10,072 nucleotides of DNA, taken from the NCBI GenBank assembly GCA_016209995.1, contig JACQVC010000176.1, positions 1 through 10,072 of the forward strand. Direction: 5' to 3'. The position numbers and the translations under genes are program-made. Numbering within the stretch: position 1 is the stretch's first letter; every line of letters starts with the position of its first letter. Source of the stretch: Gemmatimonadota bacterium (GTDB lineage Bacteria; Gemmatimonadota; Gemmatimonadetes; Longimicrobiales; Gaopeijiaceae). The notes under the pieces were generated by a model. It was not told the origin of the DNA. It did not search any database and saw only the letters and a program-made list of their open reading frames with translations. Below, one piece after another: positions 1 through 5,554 of this stretch.

Positions 1-295
1 CCTGAGCGGCTTTGATTTCGGGATGATCCGCCGCGACGGCAGCCGTCACGACCAGTGCGGCCGCATCCGTCACGTGCGCAGGATCGTGACCTTCCGCCAC
101 GCGAGCGCCTAGCGTTGCGAGCGCGCGGGTCGCGGGCCCGGGGCGCAGATCGCACCCGGTCACGCGTCCGCCGCCGCGCAACACCAGCTCGGCTAGAGCG
201 CACATGCCGGCACCGCCAATCCCCATGAAGTGCACGGGACCGCGACGGGCGAGGTCCCTCAGATCGGGCTGTTGCAGCTCAGGTCCGTCGCTCAC
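1..295 (-). CDS. murC: UDP-N-acetylmuramate--L-alanine ligase MurC, N-terminal part
   Basis: MurC is the cytoplasmic ATP-dependent ligase that adds L-alanine to UDP-MurNAc, the first amino acid of the peptidoglycan stem. Only the first 98 codons are in the window and the gene runs off the low-coordinate edge. The reading shows the MurC Rossmann-like domain: HFMGIGGAGM at about residues 22-31, the UDP-binding glycine loop, followed by VTGCD at 45-49. TAAVAADHPE at about 84-93 matches the SSAIS-DNPE region of E. coli MurC. The ATP-binding centre and C-terminal domain lie outside. I chose the GTG at 295 because GAGGG sits 8 nt upstream and about 20 residues before the glycine loop is typical. 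In-frame ATGs at 322, 340 and 358 are possible but have poor or absent ribosome sites. The gene lies downstream of murG after a 272-nt gap, the largest in the cluster, so it may have its own promoter. The family call is firm and the start is moderately sure. Confidence 0.95.
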   Translation of the reverse strand, partial: MSDGPELQQPDLRDLARRGPVHFMGIGGAGMCALAELVLRGGGRVTGCDLRPGPATRALATLGARVAEGHDPAHVTDAAALVVTAAVAADHPEIKAAQ

Positions 296-303
296 CTTGC
301 CGA

Positions 304-308
304 CCCTC
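304..308 (-). promoter_or_regulatory. Ribosome binding site supporting the murC GTG start
   Basis: GAGGG lies 8 nt before the GTG at 295. The in-frame ATGs at 322 and 340 have no purine-rich site at a suitable distance, and the one at 358 has only AGGG about 13 nt away. This favours the GTG start, but it is a short match. Confidence 0.45.
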
Positions 309-483
309 GATCGGCGTACCATGCTCAGGGGGACGGCCATGGGTACGGCGCCGTTCATGCATCGAGCGTAGCCCTGGTGCGTGGCACGTCATGACCACGC
401 CGGGGATGGCGCCTCATCACGCCTTCCAGGGCCAGCGCATGAATCGTTCGCTGCGCGACCGTACCCATGGTCGTTTTCTTCTC

Positions 484-495
484 CCTCGTCCGAGG
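484..495. repeat. Short inverted repeat in the murG-murC gap
   Basis: CCTCG and CGAGG flank a 2-nt centre. It would be a very short stem and is not followed by a T-run on either strand, so it is not a rho-independent terminator. It overlaps the weak -10-like element. Confidence 0.25.
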
Positions 496-501
496 ATACC
501 A
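493..501 (-). promoter_or_regulatory. Possible extended -10 promoter element for murC
   Basis: Read on the minus strand, the sequence is TGGTATCCT, a TGn extension followed by TATCCT, which matches four of the six bases of the sigma-70 consensus TATAAT. There is no good -35 hexamer 16-18 nt upstream. Transcription from here would give a leader of roughly 190 nt before the murC GTG. The match is weak and could be chance. Confidence 0.2.
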
Positions 502-513
502 ACCAGCCCTCAG

Positions 514-544
514 CAACTAAGTTGTCGACCGTCACGGTTGTGAC
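514..544. repeat. Two adjacent short dyads upstream of murC
   Basis: Positions 514-524 read CAACT-A-AGTTG and positions 528-538 read ACCGT-C-ACGGT. Both are perfect 5-bp inverted repeats around one base. The second sits inside a longer imperfect dyad (524-544) with outer GTC and GAC. Symmetric sites upstream of a gene can be operators, and the spacing between the two centres (14 bp) is not a full helical turn. No regulator can be named from this. Confidence 0.35.
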
Positions 545-564
545 GAGCAAACCACCGTTTCACG

Positions 565-586
565 CGCTCACCCGCTCACCCGCTCC
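565..586. repeat. 8-bp tandem repeat at the 3' end of murG
   Basis: The plus strand carries CGCTCACC twice in direct succession (565-580), then a partial third copy, CGCTCC (581-586). On the coding strand this spans the last murG codons and the stop. Changes in copy number would shift the frame (8 is not a multiple of 3) and alter only the last few MurG residues. Confidence 0.6.
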
Positions 587-1698
587 TTCGGCAGCAGCTC
601 GGCAAGCTTGCGGGCGATCTCGTGTGCGGCCTCCGGCCGGCTCCTCAGCCGCGCGCGCTCGGCCATGTGCTCGCGGCGACGGACGTCCGTAGCCAACTCC
701 ACGACGGCGCCCCAGAGACGGGGTCCGTCCAGGCCGTGCTGCGAGAGCCGGATGGCGGCGCCGGCGTCGTGGAGCGCGCGGGCGTTCCATTCCTGATGGT
801 TGCCGGCGGCGCTCGGGAGCGGCACCAGGATGGCCGGTACGCCCCAGGCCAGAAACTCGGACGTGCTCATGGCGCCCGCGCGGCTGACGGCGAAGTCCGC
901 GGCCGCGAGCGCGGCGGGCATGTCATCGAGGTAACTCACGGCGCGAACCCAACTCCCGGCGAGCGCAGCCGGCAGCTCCGCAGTCACACGCGCGAAGTGT
1001 GCGGGACCCGTAGCCCACAGGATCTGGAGATTCGGCGGGTGAGTCAGCTCGCCGCCTGCTACACGCCTCAGCACCTCGAGAAAAATGCGGTTGATGGCCG
1101 CCGAGCCCTGGCTTCCCCCCACCACGACGGCGACCGTAGCCGCCGCATCCAGATCGAAGCGGCGACGCGCGGCGGCTCGATCGATGGAACGCGGCGGACG
1201 GACCGGATTCCCACTGGCCTGCGCGCGGGTCCGGGCCCGGCGAGGGAGGTGTCGCGCGGCCTCCGGGAAGCCCAGGTGGATCTGCTGGGCGCGACGGCTG
1301 AGCACGCGCGTGGTGATGCCCGGGTAGCTGTTCTGTTCCTGGAGTGCCAGCGGGATGCGCCGCCGCACCGCCCAGGCTCCGGGAATGGCGCCGGCGTACC
1401 CGCCGGTCACCACGACCAGCGCCGGGTTCAGCCGGCGAAAAAGACCCGCCACCTGAACCAGCGATCGCGCCGCGGCCGGAGCCACGCGCCAATTCCTCCA
1501 GACGCGGTCCCGGTGCCACGGCTCCACGGGCAGCAACACGTGCTCGACCCCGCGAGCGGGCCACACGCGGGCCTCGATGCCGCGACGCGCGCCCACGAAA
1601 AAGGGACGAACGTCAGGGCGCAGCTTCGCCAGCGCCTCAGCCAACGCCATCGCGGGGTACAGGTGCCCGCCGGTGCCGCCGCCTGCGAAGATCGTCAC
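568..1698 (-). CDS. murG: UDP-GlcNAc:undecaprenyl-PP-MurNAc-pentapeptide GlcNAc transferase MurG
   Basis: MurG is the GT-B glycosyltransferase, peripheral on the inner face of the membrane, that adds GlcNAc to lipid I to make lipid II. Using the GTG at 1698 the protein has 376 residues, close to the usual length. The N-terminal domain has GGGTGGH at 6-12, the second glycine motif GGYAG at 99-103 and QEQNSYPG at 120-127. GNPVR is at 163-167. The C-terminal UDP-GlcNAc domain has GGSQGS at 194-199, SRAGA at 272-276, the conserved Glu281 and HQxxN at 301-305, all family hallmarks. The frame is open up to a codon at 1731, which would overlap ftsW by 23 nt. I prefer GTG 1698 because GAGGAAGG is just upstream and the glycine loop then falls at the usual distance from the N-terminus. 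The gene starts 10 nt after the ftsW stop. The last codons lie in an 8-bp tandem repeat. Confidence 0.97.
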   Translation of the reverse strand: MTIFAGGGTGGHLYPAMALAEALAKLRPDVRPFFVGARRGIEARVWPARGVEHVLLPVEPWHRDRVWRNWRVAPAAARSLVQVAGLFRRLNPALVVVTGGYAGAIPGAWAVRRRIPLALQEQNSYPGITTRVLSRRAQQIHLGFPEAARHLPRRARTRAQASGNPVRPPRSIDRAAARRRFDLDAAATVAVVVGGSQGSAAINRIFLEVLRRVAGGELTHPPNLQILWATGPAHFARVTAELPAALAGSWVRAVSYLDDMPAALAAADFAVSRAGAMSTSEFLAWGVPAILVPLPSAAGNHQEWNARALHDAGAAIRLSQHGLDGPRLWGAVVELATDVRRREHMAERARLRSRPEAAHEIARKLAELLPKERVSG

Positions 1699-1702
1699 GA
1701 TG

Positions 1703-1710
1703 CCTTCCTC
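1703..1710 (-). promoter_or_regulatory. Ribosome binding site of murG
   Basis: GAGGAAGG lies 4 nt before the GTG at 1698 (8 nt from the GAGG part) and overlaps the ftsW stop codon. It supports the GTG over the upstream start at 1731 and suggests coupling to ftsW translation. Confidence 0.55.
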
Positions 1711-2884
1711 ATCCACGTGTTTCCTTCCCAACCCGCGCCGCGTGCCCCACGCTCATGAGCATCCCGATCGCCATCAGCGAGACGATCAGGTTCGAGCGCC
1801 CGTAGGACATCAGGGGGAGCGGGAGACCCGTCGGTGGAGCGAGCCCGAGGACCACGGCCATGTGTAGAACGGCGGACGTCGCGATCAGACTGACGAGGCC
1901 CACGGCGAGCAGCTCGCCAAACCCGTCCGGTGCCCGGCGCGCTACGCGGAAGCCCACGAGGATCAGGGCCAGATACAAGCCGATGGTGAGCGTGATCCCC
2001 ACGAAACCCCACTCTTCGCCGATCATCGCGAAGAGGAAATCGTTGTGGGGCTCGGGTAGAAAACCGAACTTCTGCCGCCCCTCGCCGAACCCGACACCCG
2101 CCACTCCCCCGGAGCCCACCGCGATGAGCGACTGGCGGACCTGATAGCCTGCGCCACTCGGATCCGCGGTCGGGTTCAGGAACGCCAGAATTCGCTGCAG
2201 CCGATATCCCCCGGCCAGACTCACGAGAGCCAACGGAGCCAGGGCCGCAGCGAGAGCCACGAAATGCCGCACACGGACGCCCGCCGCGAAGGCCACCACG
2301 GCACCGAGCGCGACCACGAGGGCGGCCGTCGAGAAGTTGGGCTCGAGGGCAATGGGCCAAGCGATCGCCAGCCACACCACCGCCAGCGGCAACAGCCCCC
2401 GGCTGAACTGCGAGAACCGAGCGCGCTTACGGTCGGCCAGCGCAGCCGTGGCGACCACCACGGCAAGCTTCGCGAGCTCGGACGGCTGGAACGTCACGCC
2501 CAAGGTCAGCCAGCGTCGCGCACCGTTCACCTCGGGCGCCATTTGCGTCGTCCCCGGAAGCAGCAGCAGCAATAACAGGAGCCAAACGGCCGCCAGGAAC
2601 GGCCAGGACAGCGCGCGCCACCAGAAGTACGGAATGCGGGAGCAGACCACGAGTATCACGATGCCTGCCGCCGCACCCTCGACCTGCCGCACGACGTAGA
2701 AGTAGTCGGGCAGCTGGTCGCGCTGCGCGAGCACCCAGCTCGCGCTGTAGAGATTCACGAGTCCGAAGCAGACGAGCAGGACGGCGACGGCGAGCAAAGC
2801 CGCGGGCTCCCATCCCCAACCGATGCCGGCGTCCGGGAACTCGGCGCGCCGCGGCGGCGCGACGTTCAACGGCAGTGCCCTCAC
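1709..2884 (-). CDS. ftsW: Septal peptidoglycan polymerase FtsW (SEDS family)
   Basis: FtsW is the integral membrane SEDS glycosyltransferase that polymerises lipid II at the division septum, working with the transpeptidase FtsI. The 391-residue protein has many hydrophobic segments, consistent with ten membrane helices, the first at about 28-48. Family motifs are NGARRWL at 120-126, QPSELAK at 133-139, the lumen-facing loop LPEPHNDF at 276-283 with the expected catalytic Asp282, GEEWGFVG at 289-296 and PPTGLPLPLMSYGRSN at 350-365. Two positions differ from the common form: SYGRSN where SYGGSS is usual, and EPNFSTA at 181-187 where QPDxGTA is usual. The start is a GTG that overlaps the murD TGA as GTGA, with AAGGGGG 4 nt upstream, so translation is probably coupled to murD. 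RodA is the main alternative, but the position between murD and murG favours FtsW. Confidence 0.95.
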   Translation of the reverse strand: MRALPLNVAPPRRAEFPDAGIGWGWEPAALLAVAVLLVCFGLVNLYSASWVLAQRDQLPDYFYVVRQVEGAAAGIVILVVCSRIPYFWWRALSWPFLAAVWLLLLLLLLPGTTQMAPEVNGARRWLTLGVTFQPSELAKLAVVVATAALADRKRARFSQFSRGLLPLAVVWLAIAWPIALEPNFSTAALVVALGAVVAFAAGVRVRHFVALAAALAPLALVSLAGGYRLQRILAFLNPTADPSGAGYQVRQSLIAVGSGGVAGVGFGEGRQKFGFLPEPHNDFLFAMIGEEWGFVGITLTIGLYLALILVGFRVARRAPDGFGELLAVGLVSLIATSAVLHMAVVLGLAPPTGLPLPLMSYGRSNLIVSLMAIGMLMSVGHAARVGKETRG

Positions 2885-4284
2885 GCGGCCCCCTTCCGCG
2901 CCAGCTCCGCGAAGCGCCGCCCGCGCTCCTCATAGTTCGCGAACATGTCGAAGCTCTGGCACGCGGGCGCCAGCAGAACCGCGTCGCCGGGGCGGGCCCA
3001 GCGTTCCGCTTCCGCCACCACGACAGGAAAGGGGCCATCCACGCTCACGACCCTCACCTGCCTGGCCAGGTCCGCCTCCACCTGGGCGCGCGCGGCGCCG
3101 TAGGCGATGACCGCACGCGCATGCGCTTTCAGAGCCGGACCCAGCTCGCCGTAGCTCTCTCCCGTATGCTTGCCGCCCACGATCACGATGGTCGGGCGAG
3201 TCATGCTCTCGATCCCGACGCGCGCGGCCGCGACACTGGTCGCCTTCGAGTCGTTGATCCAGATGATCCCGTTCCGTACCGCGACCGGCTCGAGGCGGTG
3301 GGGAAGCGGCCGGAAGCCGAGCAAACCTTCCGCGTTGCGATCCGGCGAGGCGCCGGCGAGCGCCGCCGCCAGCGCGGCCGCGAGCGCGTTGGGCACGTTG
3401 TGCGCGGCATTCATGTCGGGCCGCCCCACCAGGGGGAGATCACCTTCCTCGACCAGCACGTGCTCGCGCCCCGCCATCCGCACGATGATCCGGTCGTCAC
3501 GCACCAGCGCCGCGTCTTCCGTATCAGGCTCGCGCTCGATCCCGAAGAGGCAGCGCCGCCCCGGGGCCTCGCCCGGCAGCCGCAGAACCTCGGGGTCATC
3601 CGCGTTGAGAACCCACCGGCTCGCGGGGGTCGCGTTCTCGAACAGCCGAGCCTTGTCCGCGTAGTACGCCGCCAGCGACGCGTAGCGGTCGAGATGGTGC
3701 GGTGACAGGTTCGTCACCACGCCAATGGCCGGCGCGAACGCGCGGATCGCGGCGAGCTGGTACGAGCTCACTTCCGCCACGACCCACTGCGGCGGCGGCG
3801 TCCGCAGCGTGACGGTCGACAGCGCGGGCGCCAGGCTGGCCCCCACGTTCCCGCCCAGCTCGGCGTCGATCCCCGCGCTGGACAAGAGGTGCTTCGTGAG
3901 CATCGATGTCGTGGTCTTCCCGTTCGTTCCTGTCACGGCGATCAGTGGACAGTCGAGGAACCGAAAAGCGAACTCAGGCTCGGAAATCCACTCGACCCCA
4001 CGCTCTCGCAGTTGCGCGAGAACCGGAGCATCCGACCGGATTCCCGGACTGACCACCACGGTGTCGGCTCCGGCGATTCGCGCCACATCGTGACGTCCGA
4101 CTTCGGCATCTCCACCCATGGCGCGGATCTCAGCGGCCACGGATTCGATACCGGCATCAGCATGCAGGTCGGACGCATAGATCGTGGCTCCGCGCGCCCG
4201 CGCGAGGCGCGCCGCCGCCGCTCCGCTCTGCGCCAATCCGATGATCGCAACGGTCTCTCCTTTCAGCTCGAGACGCTCACTCAC
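2881..4284 (-). CDS. murD: UDP-N-acetylmuramoyl-L-alanine--D-glutamate ligase MurD
   Basis: MurD is the cytoplasmic ATP-dependent ligase that adds D-glutamate to UDP-MurNAc-L-Ala. With the GTG at 4284 it has 467 residues. The N-terminal UDP-binding domain starts AIIGLAQSG at 13-21. The central ATPase domain has the P-loop GTNGKTTT at 119-126, GGNVG at 144-148, EVSSYQL at 171-177, PHHLDRY at 195-201 and NADD at 227-230. HNVPNALAA at 295-303 and PLPHRLEPV at 327-335 follow. The C-terminal domain has NDSKATS at 344-350 and LAPACQSFDMFANYEERG at 438-455, which are MurD signatures. The frame is open upstream with a GTG at 4332, which would add 16 residues not expected in the family. The start is the least certain in the operon because GTG 4284 has only a weak purine region before it, while a strong GGAGG lies at 4312-4316. 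The stop overlaps the ftsW start. Confidence 0.96.
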   Translation of the reverse strand: MSERLELKGETVAIIGLAQSGAAAARLARARGATIYASDLHADAGIESVAAEIRAMGGDAEVGRHDVARIAGADTVVVSPGIRSDAPVLAQLRERGVEWISEPEFAFRFLDCPLIAVTGTNGKTTTSMLTKHLLSSAGIDAELGGNVGASLAPALSTVTLRTPPPQWVVAEVSSYQLAAIRAFAPAIGVVTNLSPHHLDRYASLAAYYADKARLFENATPASRWVLNADDPEVLRLPGEAPGRRCLFGIEREPDTEDAALVRDDRIIVRMAGREHVLVEEGDLPLVGRPDMNAAHNVPNALAAALAAALAGASPDRNAEGLLGFRPLPHRLEPVAVRNGIIWINDSKATSVAAARVGIESMTRPTIVIVGGKHTGESYGELGPALKAHARAVIAYGAARAQVEADLARQVRVVSVDGPFPVVVAEAERWARPGDAVLLAPACQSFDMFANYEERGRRFAELARKGAA

Positions 4285-4301
4285 GGATTTCCAACCCGGC
4301 T

Positions 4302-4430
4302 CTACGTTTGACCTCCAGACCCGGCCCCACACGTCACGCCCGGCTCCGCAACTACAGGCTGCGCGGCCGCCCGGAGCCAGACGATGACTCCCCGCCAGAC
4401 GACCCCGCCGCGCACTGCGTTCCCTGGCAT
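4302..4430 (-). CDS. Possible 42-residue small protein or leader peptide between mraY and murD
   Basis: An ATG at 4430 is preceded by AAGGAGG at 5 nt spacing, the best Shine-Dalgarno match in the window, and opens a 42-codon frame ending in TAG at 4302. The start is 14 nt after the mraY stop. The predicted peptide has a short hydrophobic stretch (GVVWRGVIVWL, about residues 9-19) and a Gly-rich tail, and I recognise no family. About 73% of its third codon positions are G or C. That is no clear excess for this window, so codon use does not confirm that it is coding. It ends 17 nt before the preferred murD start. It may be a coupling peptide that carries ribosomes from mraY towards murD, a real small membrane protein, or a chance frame. 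The placement and ribosome site are seen; the rest is inference. Confidence 0.35.
   Translation of the reverse strand: MPGNAVRGGVVWRGVIVWLRAAAQPVVAEPGVTCGAGSGGQT
4342..4378. repeat. Inverted repeat between mraY and murD
   Basis: GGCTCCG at 4342-4348 pairs perfectly with CGGAGCC at 4372-4378 across a 23-nt loop. An inner GGC/GCC pair (4357-4359 and 4366-4368) could extend the fold. There is no T-run after it, so it is not an intrinsic terminator. In the transcript it would form a stem inside the possible small ORF and upstream of murD. Confidence 0.35.
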
Positions 4431-4435
4431 CGGCC

Positions 4436-4442
4436 CCTCCTT
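4436..4442 (-). promoter_or_regulatory. Consensus Shine-Dalgarno after mraY
   Basis: AAGGAGG starts 3 nt after the mraY stop codon and lies 5 nt before the ATG at 4430. It is 151 nt from the preferred murD start, so it cannot serve murD directly. Its quality is the main reason to consider the small ORF real. Confidence 0.5.
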
Positions 4443-4444
4443 CC

Positions 4445-5551
4445 TCAACGGATCTTCAGTGTGCTGAAACCGACCATCGCGAACAGAATGCCCAGGATCC
4501 AGAACCGCACGACGACCTGGGTTTCCGACCAGCCGAGCTTCTCGAAGTGGTGGTGCAGCGGCGCCATGCGGAAAATGCGACGCCCTTGGCCCAGCACTCG
4601 CGCCGTGTACTTGAAGTAGCCCGTCTGCAGGATCACGGAGAGCGTCTCGACCACGAAGACGCCGCCGACAATGACCAGCAGGAATTCGGCCTTCAGCAGA
4701 ATGGCGACCACGCCGATCGCGCCCCCGAGCGCCAGCGAGCCGGTGTCGCCCATGAACACCTGCGCCGGATGCGAGTTGAACCACAGGAACCCGAGCGTCG
4801 CGCCCGCCAGTGCCGCCGCGAAGATCGACAGCTCGCCGGAGCCCGGGAGGTAGAAGAGCCCCAGATAGTTCGACGTGTCGACACGCCCGATCAGGTAGGC
4901 GAACACCCCGAACGTGCTGGCCGCGATCGCCGTGAGTCCGGCCGCGAGCCCGTCCAACCCGTCCGTGAAGTTGACCGCGTTCGAGGTCCCGGTGACGACC
5001 AGGGCGACGAACAGGACGTAGGCCGGAATCCAGAAGTGCGCGTACCAGTCGGCCAGGAACGGCACCATCGTCCAGTTGGGCGGAATCGGCCAGAACGGGT
5101 GAAGCACGAGGAACAAGCCCAGCGCCAGGCCGAAGATCCCCTGCCCGAGGAACTTGTACCGGGCCACCAGTCCGTCCGGCCGCCGGCGCACGACCTTCAG
5201 ATAATCGTCCAGGAAGCCGAGCGCGCCCATCCAGACCAGCACCGAAAGCGCGGTGATCGTGTACCGGTTGGTCAGCTCCGCCCACAGCAGCGTGGACGTG
5301 AACGCGGCCATCACGATCAGTACGCCGCCCATGGTAGGCGTGCCGGCCTTACCCAGGTGCGTCGGCGGCCCCTCCTGCCTCACCACCTGGCCGACGCGCA
5401 GGAGCCGCAGCCGCCGGATCGTGCCGGGACCGAGCAGGAACGCGAGAATCAAGGCGGTGACCACCGCCCCCGCGGCCCGGAACGTCAGGTACCGGAACAC
5501 GTTGAAGACGATGTGCACGTCGCTGAACTGAGGCAGCAGATGGTACAGCAC
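4445..5551 (-). CDS. mraY: Phospho-N-acetylmuramoyl-pentapeptide transferase MraY
   Basis: MraY is the integral membrane enzyme that transfers phospho-MurNAc-pentapeptide from its UDP carrier to undecaprenyl phosphate, giving lipid I. The 368-residue length is typical and hydrophobic helices run through the protein. Signature motifs are GPPTHLGKAGTPTMGG at 61-76, the Mg-binding pair Asp115-Asp116 in FLDDYLK, NAVNFTDGLDGLAAG at 191-205 with the catalytic aspartates, HPAQVFMGDTGSLALGG at 261-277 and PLHHHFEKLGW at 331-341. Phe195 stands where Leu is more common (NAVNLTDG), a mild change. The start is a GTG with GGGAGG 8 nt upstream, only 3 nt after the murF stop. The protein ends FSTLKIR. MurF upstream supplies its UDP-MurNAc-pentapeptide substrate and MurG further down uses its product. 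Confidence 0.98.
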   Translation of the reverse strand: MLYHLLPQFSDVHIVFNVFRYLTFRAAGAVVTALILAFLLGPGTIRRLRLLRVGQVVRQEGPPTHLGKAGTPTMGGVLIVMAAFTSTLLWAELTNRYTITALSVLVWMGALGFLDDYLKVVRRRPDGLVARYKFLGQGIFGLALGLFLVLHPFWPIPPNWTMVPFLADWYAHFWIPAYVLFVALVVTGTSNAVNFTDGLDGLAAGLTAIAASTFGVFAYLIGRVDTSNYLGLFYLPGSGELSIFAAALAGATLGFLWFNSHPAQVFMGDTGSLALGGAIGVVAILLKAEFLLVIVGGVFVVETLSVILQTGYFKYTARVLGQGRRIFRMAPLHHHFEKLGWSETQVVVRFWILGILFAMVGFSTLKIR

Positions 5552-5554
5552 GCT

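Larger units (their letters stand above)
296..567. other. murG-murC intergenic region
   Basis: This 272-nt gap is the only long non-coding stretch between cluster genes. It is locally richer in A and T than the genes, notably at about 470-560. It holds two adjacent 11-bp dyads (514-524 and 528-538), a 12-bp inverted repeat (484-495), a weak extended -10-like sequence (493-501) and a possible 37-codon ORF on the minus strand (355-468). No hairpin followed by a T-run was found on either strand, so there is no evidence that transcription stops after murG. A plus-strand ORF from 381 runs into the 3' end of murG, has low-complexity Ala/Arg/Pro composition and is not credible. Confidence 0.6.

Noticed and set aside
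484..495. Possible terminator after murG
   Set aside because: The stem is only 5 bp with a 2-nt loop and no T-run follows on either strand.
381..692. 103-codon plus-strand ORF in the murG-murC gap
   Set aside because: It has no ribosome site I would accept, overlaps the murG 3' end, and the translation is Ala/Arg/Pro/Ser-rich without motifs.
622..1758. 378-codon plus-strand ORF opposite murG
   Set aside because: It is antisense to a gene with complete MurG motifs, and its composition (Arg, Ala, Gly, His rich) is typical of an open shadow frame in high-GC DNA.
4302..5285. 327-codon minus-strand ORF overlapping mraY in another frame
   Set aside because: The part within mraY is a shadow. Only its last 42 codons, behind a good ribosome site, are considered separately.
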